From: DASVLX01 sp035552275
GTDB lineage: Bacteria > Actinomycetota > Actinomycetes > Mycobacteriales > Pseudonocardiaceae
Direction of reading: 5' to 3'
Assembly: GCA_035552275.1 (NCBI GenBank)
Contig: DASZLR010000296.1
Span: 1 to 14,546, forward strand
Length of the DNA stretch: 14,546 nt
The notes below the pieces were generated by a model. That model had not been told where the DNA came from, did not search any database, and saw nothing but the letters and a program-made list of their open reading frames with translations. The position numbers were made by a program, and so were the translations under genes. The stretch's first letter is position 1. Each line of letters starts with the position of its first letter. Positions 13,158 through 14,546 of this stretch are shown here, one piece after another.

Positions 13158-13180
13158 CAGCCGGAATTGATATTCGGCTG
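13158..13180. repeat. Imperfect inverted repeat in the Rpf-like/MFS intergenic region
   Basis: CAGCCGGAAT (13158-13167) and ATTCGGCTG (13172-13180) are inverted copies apart from one extra G, with TGAT between them. The centre is AT-rich in an otherwise GC-rich intergenic region, so it may mark an operator or promoter for one of the two divergent genes. Confidence 0.35.
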
Positions 13181-13247
13181 TACTTCGCCGGTGAACGTTG
13201 GGCGTCGGCCGCACCGCGCCCGCCAGCTGCGGACTACAGTCGCGCCA

Positions 13248-13261
13248 CGCCTGGCCAGGCG
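13248..13261. promoter_or_regulatory. Perfect 14-bp palindrome just upstream of the MFS gene's ribosome binding site
   Basis: CGCCTGGCCAGGCG is a perfect 14-bp palindrome, ending five bases before GGGAAGG (13267-13273) and 24 bases before the GTG start. It could be an operator in the leader region. In RNA it would need strain to fold as a loop-free hairpin, so DNA binding is the likelier role. Confidence 0.4.
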
Positions 13262-13285
13262 AACGAGGGAAGGACGGCGGACGCG

Positions 13286-14546
13286 GTGAACGACGCGGTG
13301 GGTGCGGCTGGGCGCGCGGGAGGTGGCGCGGGCGGCCTGCTCACCGGTGATCCGGCGCCGCTGCGCCGGCAGCGGCGCGCCTGGTACGCCTACGCCTGGG
13401 GTGCGCACACCTTCGAGACCAGCGTGATCGCCGTGTTCATGAGCCGGTACCTGCCGGCGGTGGCGAAGAACGCGGTCGGCGCCAACGGCCGGTTGCACAT
13501 CCTGGGTGTGCCGATCGCGCCCGGCTCGCTGTTCGCCTACGTGGTGTCGTTCTGCGCGATCGTGTTGATCTTCCTGATGCCGATCGCCGGCGCGGTGGCC
13601 GACCGCACCGGCCGCAAGCGCGAGCTGATGTTGACCTTCGGCTATCTGGGCGCGGCCAGTTGCGCGGCGATGTGGTTCGTCGGCGGCACGGACTGGGCGC
13701 TGGGCACCGTCCTGCTGATCGCCGCCTACATCACGTACACCTGCGCCAAGGTCGTGATGAACTCGATGCTGTCGGACCTGGCGCTGCCCAACGACCGGGA
13801 CCGGATCTCTTCCTACGGCTGGGCGTCGGGCTACGTCGGTGGCGGGCTGCTGTTGGCGGTCAGCTTCGTCGGCTCGTTCTTCATCTCGGACTCGGCGTTG
13901 CTGGCGCGGCTGTCGCTGTCGGCGGCGGGCATCTGGTGGGCGGCGTTCGCGCTGATCCCGGTGTTCGTCATGCACAACGCGCCACGCACCGAACACCAGC
14001 GGCAGGCGCCCCGGGGCACCATGCTGACCGCCGGATTCCGCGAACTCGGCGACACCCTCCGCGGCGCTCGCGCGTTCCCCATGACGCTGCTGTTCCTGAT
14101 CGCCTACCTGGTCTACTACGACGGCATCAACACGGTCACCACACTGGCCGCCGACTACGGCCAGGAAGAGCTGAAACTCACCCAGAACACGCTGCTGACC
14201 GCGATCCTGATCGTGCAGTTCGCCGCGTTCGGCGGGGCGCTGCTGCTGGGCCGGCTGGCGCAGCGGTGGGGCGCGAAGCGGGTGATCGCGGGCAGCCTGG
14301 TGGTGTGGATCGGCGTCGTCGCGGCCGCGTACTTCCTCCAGGCCGGCAGCGCGGTGCAGTTCTACGCGCTGGCGATGGTGCTGTCCATTGTGCTCGGTGG
14401 CAGCCAGGCGCTGTCCCGGTCGTTGTACTCGAGCATGATCCCGTCCGGCAAGGAAGCGGAGTACTTCAGCGCCTACGAGATCTCCAGCTCCGGGTCCAGC
14501 GCGCTGGGGCCGCTGCTGTTCGGGCTGGCGTTGCAGTTCACCGGCA
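13286..14546 (+). CDS. UMF1/Atg22-like MFS transporter, 3' truncated by window
   Basis: Major-facilitator membrane transporter of the UMF1 family (related to vacuole effluxer Atg22); substrate unknown, possibly small metabolites or amino acids. About 420 codons are visible and the frame is still open at the window end. After a Gly/Ala-rich N-terminus (1-20) comes RRAWYAYAWGAHTFETSVIAV at 30-50, matching the 'WYxYDWANSAF' opening of the family. Membrane helices follow, the MFS loop motif GAVADRTGRKRE lies at about 102-113, and the LALPNDRDRISSYGWASGYVGGG segment (about 166-188) is characteristic. So are YLVYYDGINTV (about 274-284) and LGGSQALSRSLYSSMIP (about 370-386). The GTG at 13286 is chosen with GGGAAGG at 13267-13273, a somewhat long spacing; a GTG at 13298 is an alternative. 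It is transcribed away from the Rpf-like gene. The end of the last helices and the stop lie outside the window. Confidence 0.9.
   Translation, partial: MNDAVGAAGRAGGGAGGLLTGDPAPLRRQRRAWYAYAWGAHTFETSVIAVFMSRYLPAVAKNAVGANGRLHILGVPIAPGSLFAYVVSFCAIVLIFLMPIAGAVADRTGRKRELMLTFGYLGAASCAAMWFVGGTDWALGTVLLIAAYITYTCAKVVMNSMLSDLALPNDRDRISSYGWASGYVGGGLLLAVSFVGSFFISDSALLARLSLSAAGIWWAAFALIPVFVMHNAPRTEHQRQAPRGTMLTAGFRELGDTLRGARAFPMTLLFLIAYLVYYDGINTVTTLAADYGQEELKLTQNTLLTAILIVQFAAFGGALLLGRLAQRWGAKRVIAGSLVVWIGVVAAAYFLQAGSAVQFYALAMVLSIVLGGSQALSRSLYSSMIPSGKEAEYFSAYEISSSGSSALGPLLFGLALQFTG

Noticed and set aside
13058..13285. c-di-AMP (ydaO/yuaA) riboswitch upstream of the Rpf-like gene
   Set aside because: Actinobacterial rpf genes often have one, but I could not find its conserved purine-rich core or its pseudoknot partners on the minus strand here.
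1..14546. Insertion sequence, integrase, attachment site or CRISPR array
   Set aside because: No transposase or recombinase motifs, no terminal inverted repeats with target duplications and no regularly spaced repeats were seen.

Overview
The window is high-GC actinobacterial chromosome. GTG starts, GC-rich third codon positions, tight gene spacing, a resuscitation-promoting-factor-like secreted protein, an FprB-type ferredoxin/reductase and a Cys-rich 'GRPRRYC' protein all fit an actinomycete (Pseudonocardiales, Nocardiaceae or relatives). The sequence does not settle the genus. I see no rRNA, tRNA, CRISPR array, insertion sequence or phage gene.

Layout. 1-760: 3' part of a short-chain dehydrogenase/reductase gene. 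761-1034: non-coding DNA with several short inverted repeats, including a perfect 14-bp palindrome next to a TTGACA. 1035-3538: a translationally coupled pair, an AurF-type diiron oxygenase followed by a ferredoxin-fused ferredoxin-NADP reductase. 3450-4250 (minus): a TetR-family regulator converging on and overlapping the reductase gene. 4290-4513: regulatory DNA with repeated GTGAC/GTCAC elements. 4514-8092: a complete four-gene osmoprotectant/quaternary-amine ABC importer (permease, ATPase, permease, lipoprotein receptor). 8120-8755 (minus): a RibD-C/dihydrofolate-reductase-like protein. 8858-11145: a coupled pair, a family 4 glycosidase and a BadF/NagK-type sugar kinase. 11108-11500 (minus): a small putative zinc-binding protein. 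11562-12350: a glycerophosphodiester phosphodiesterase. 12371-13057 (minus): a secreted Rpf-like lytic transglycosylase. 13286 to the end: a UMF1/Atg22-like MFS transporter, cut by the window edge.

How the genes may work together. The diiron oxygenase keeps all seven residues that align with the AurF metal ligands, and its electron donor is encoded with a one-base overlap. This looks like a self-contained oxygenase plus reductase under a local TetR regulator, with substrate unknown. The regulator is divergent from the importer, so shared control of quaternary-amine uptake and the oxygenase is possible but is inference. In the second half, GH4 enzymes need 6-phosphorylated glycosides and no PTS is seen. 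The coupled kinase could supply the phosphate inside the cell. With the Rpf-like enzyme and the phosphodiesterase nearby, a cell-envelope or amino-sugar salvage theme is plausible but unproven.
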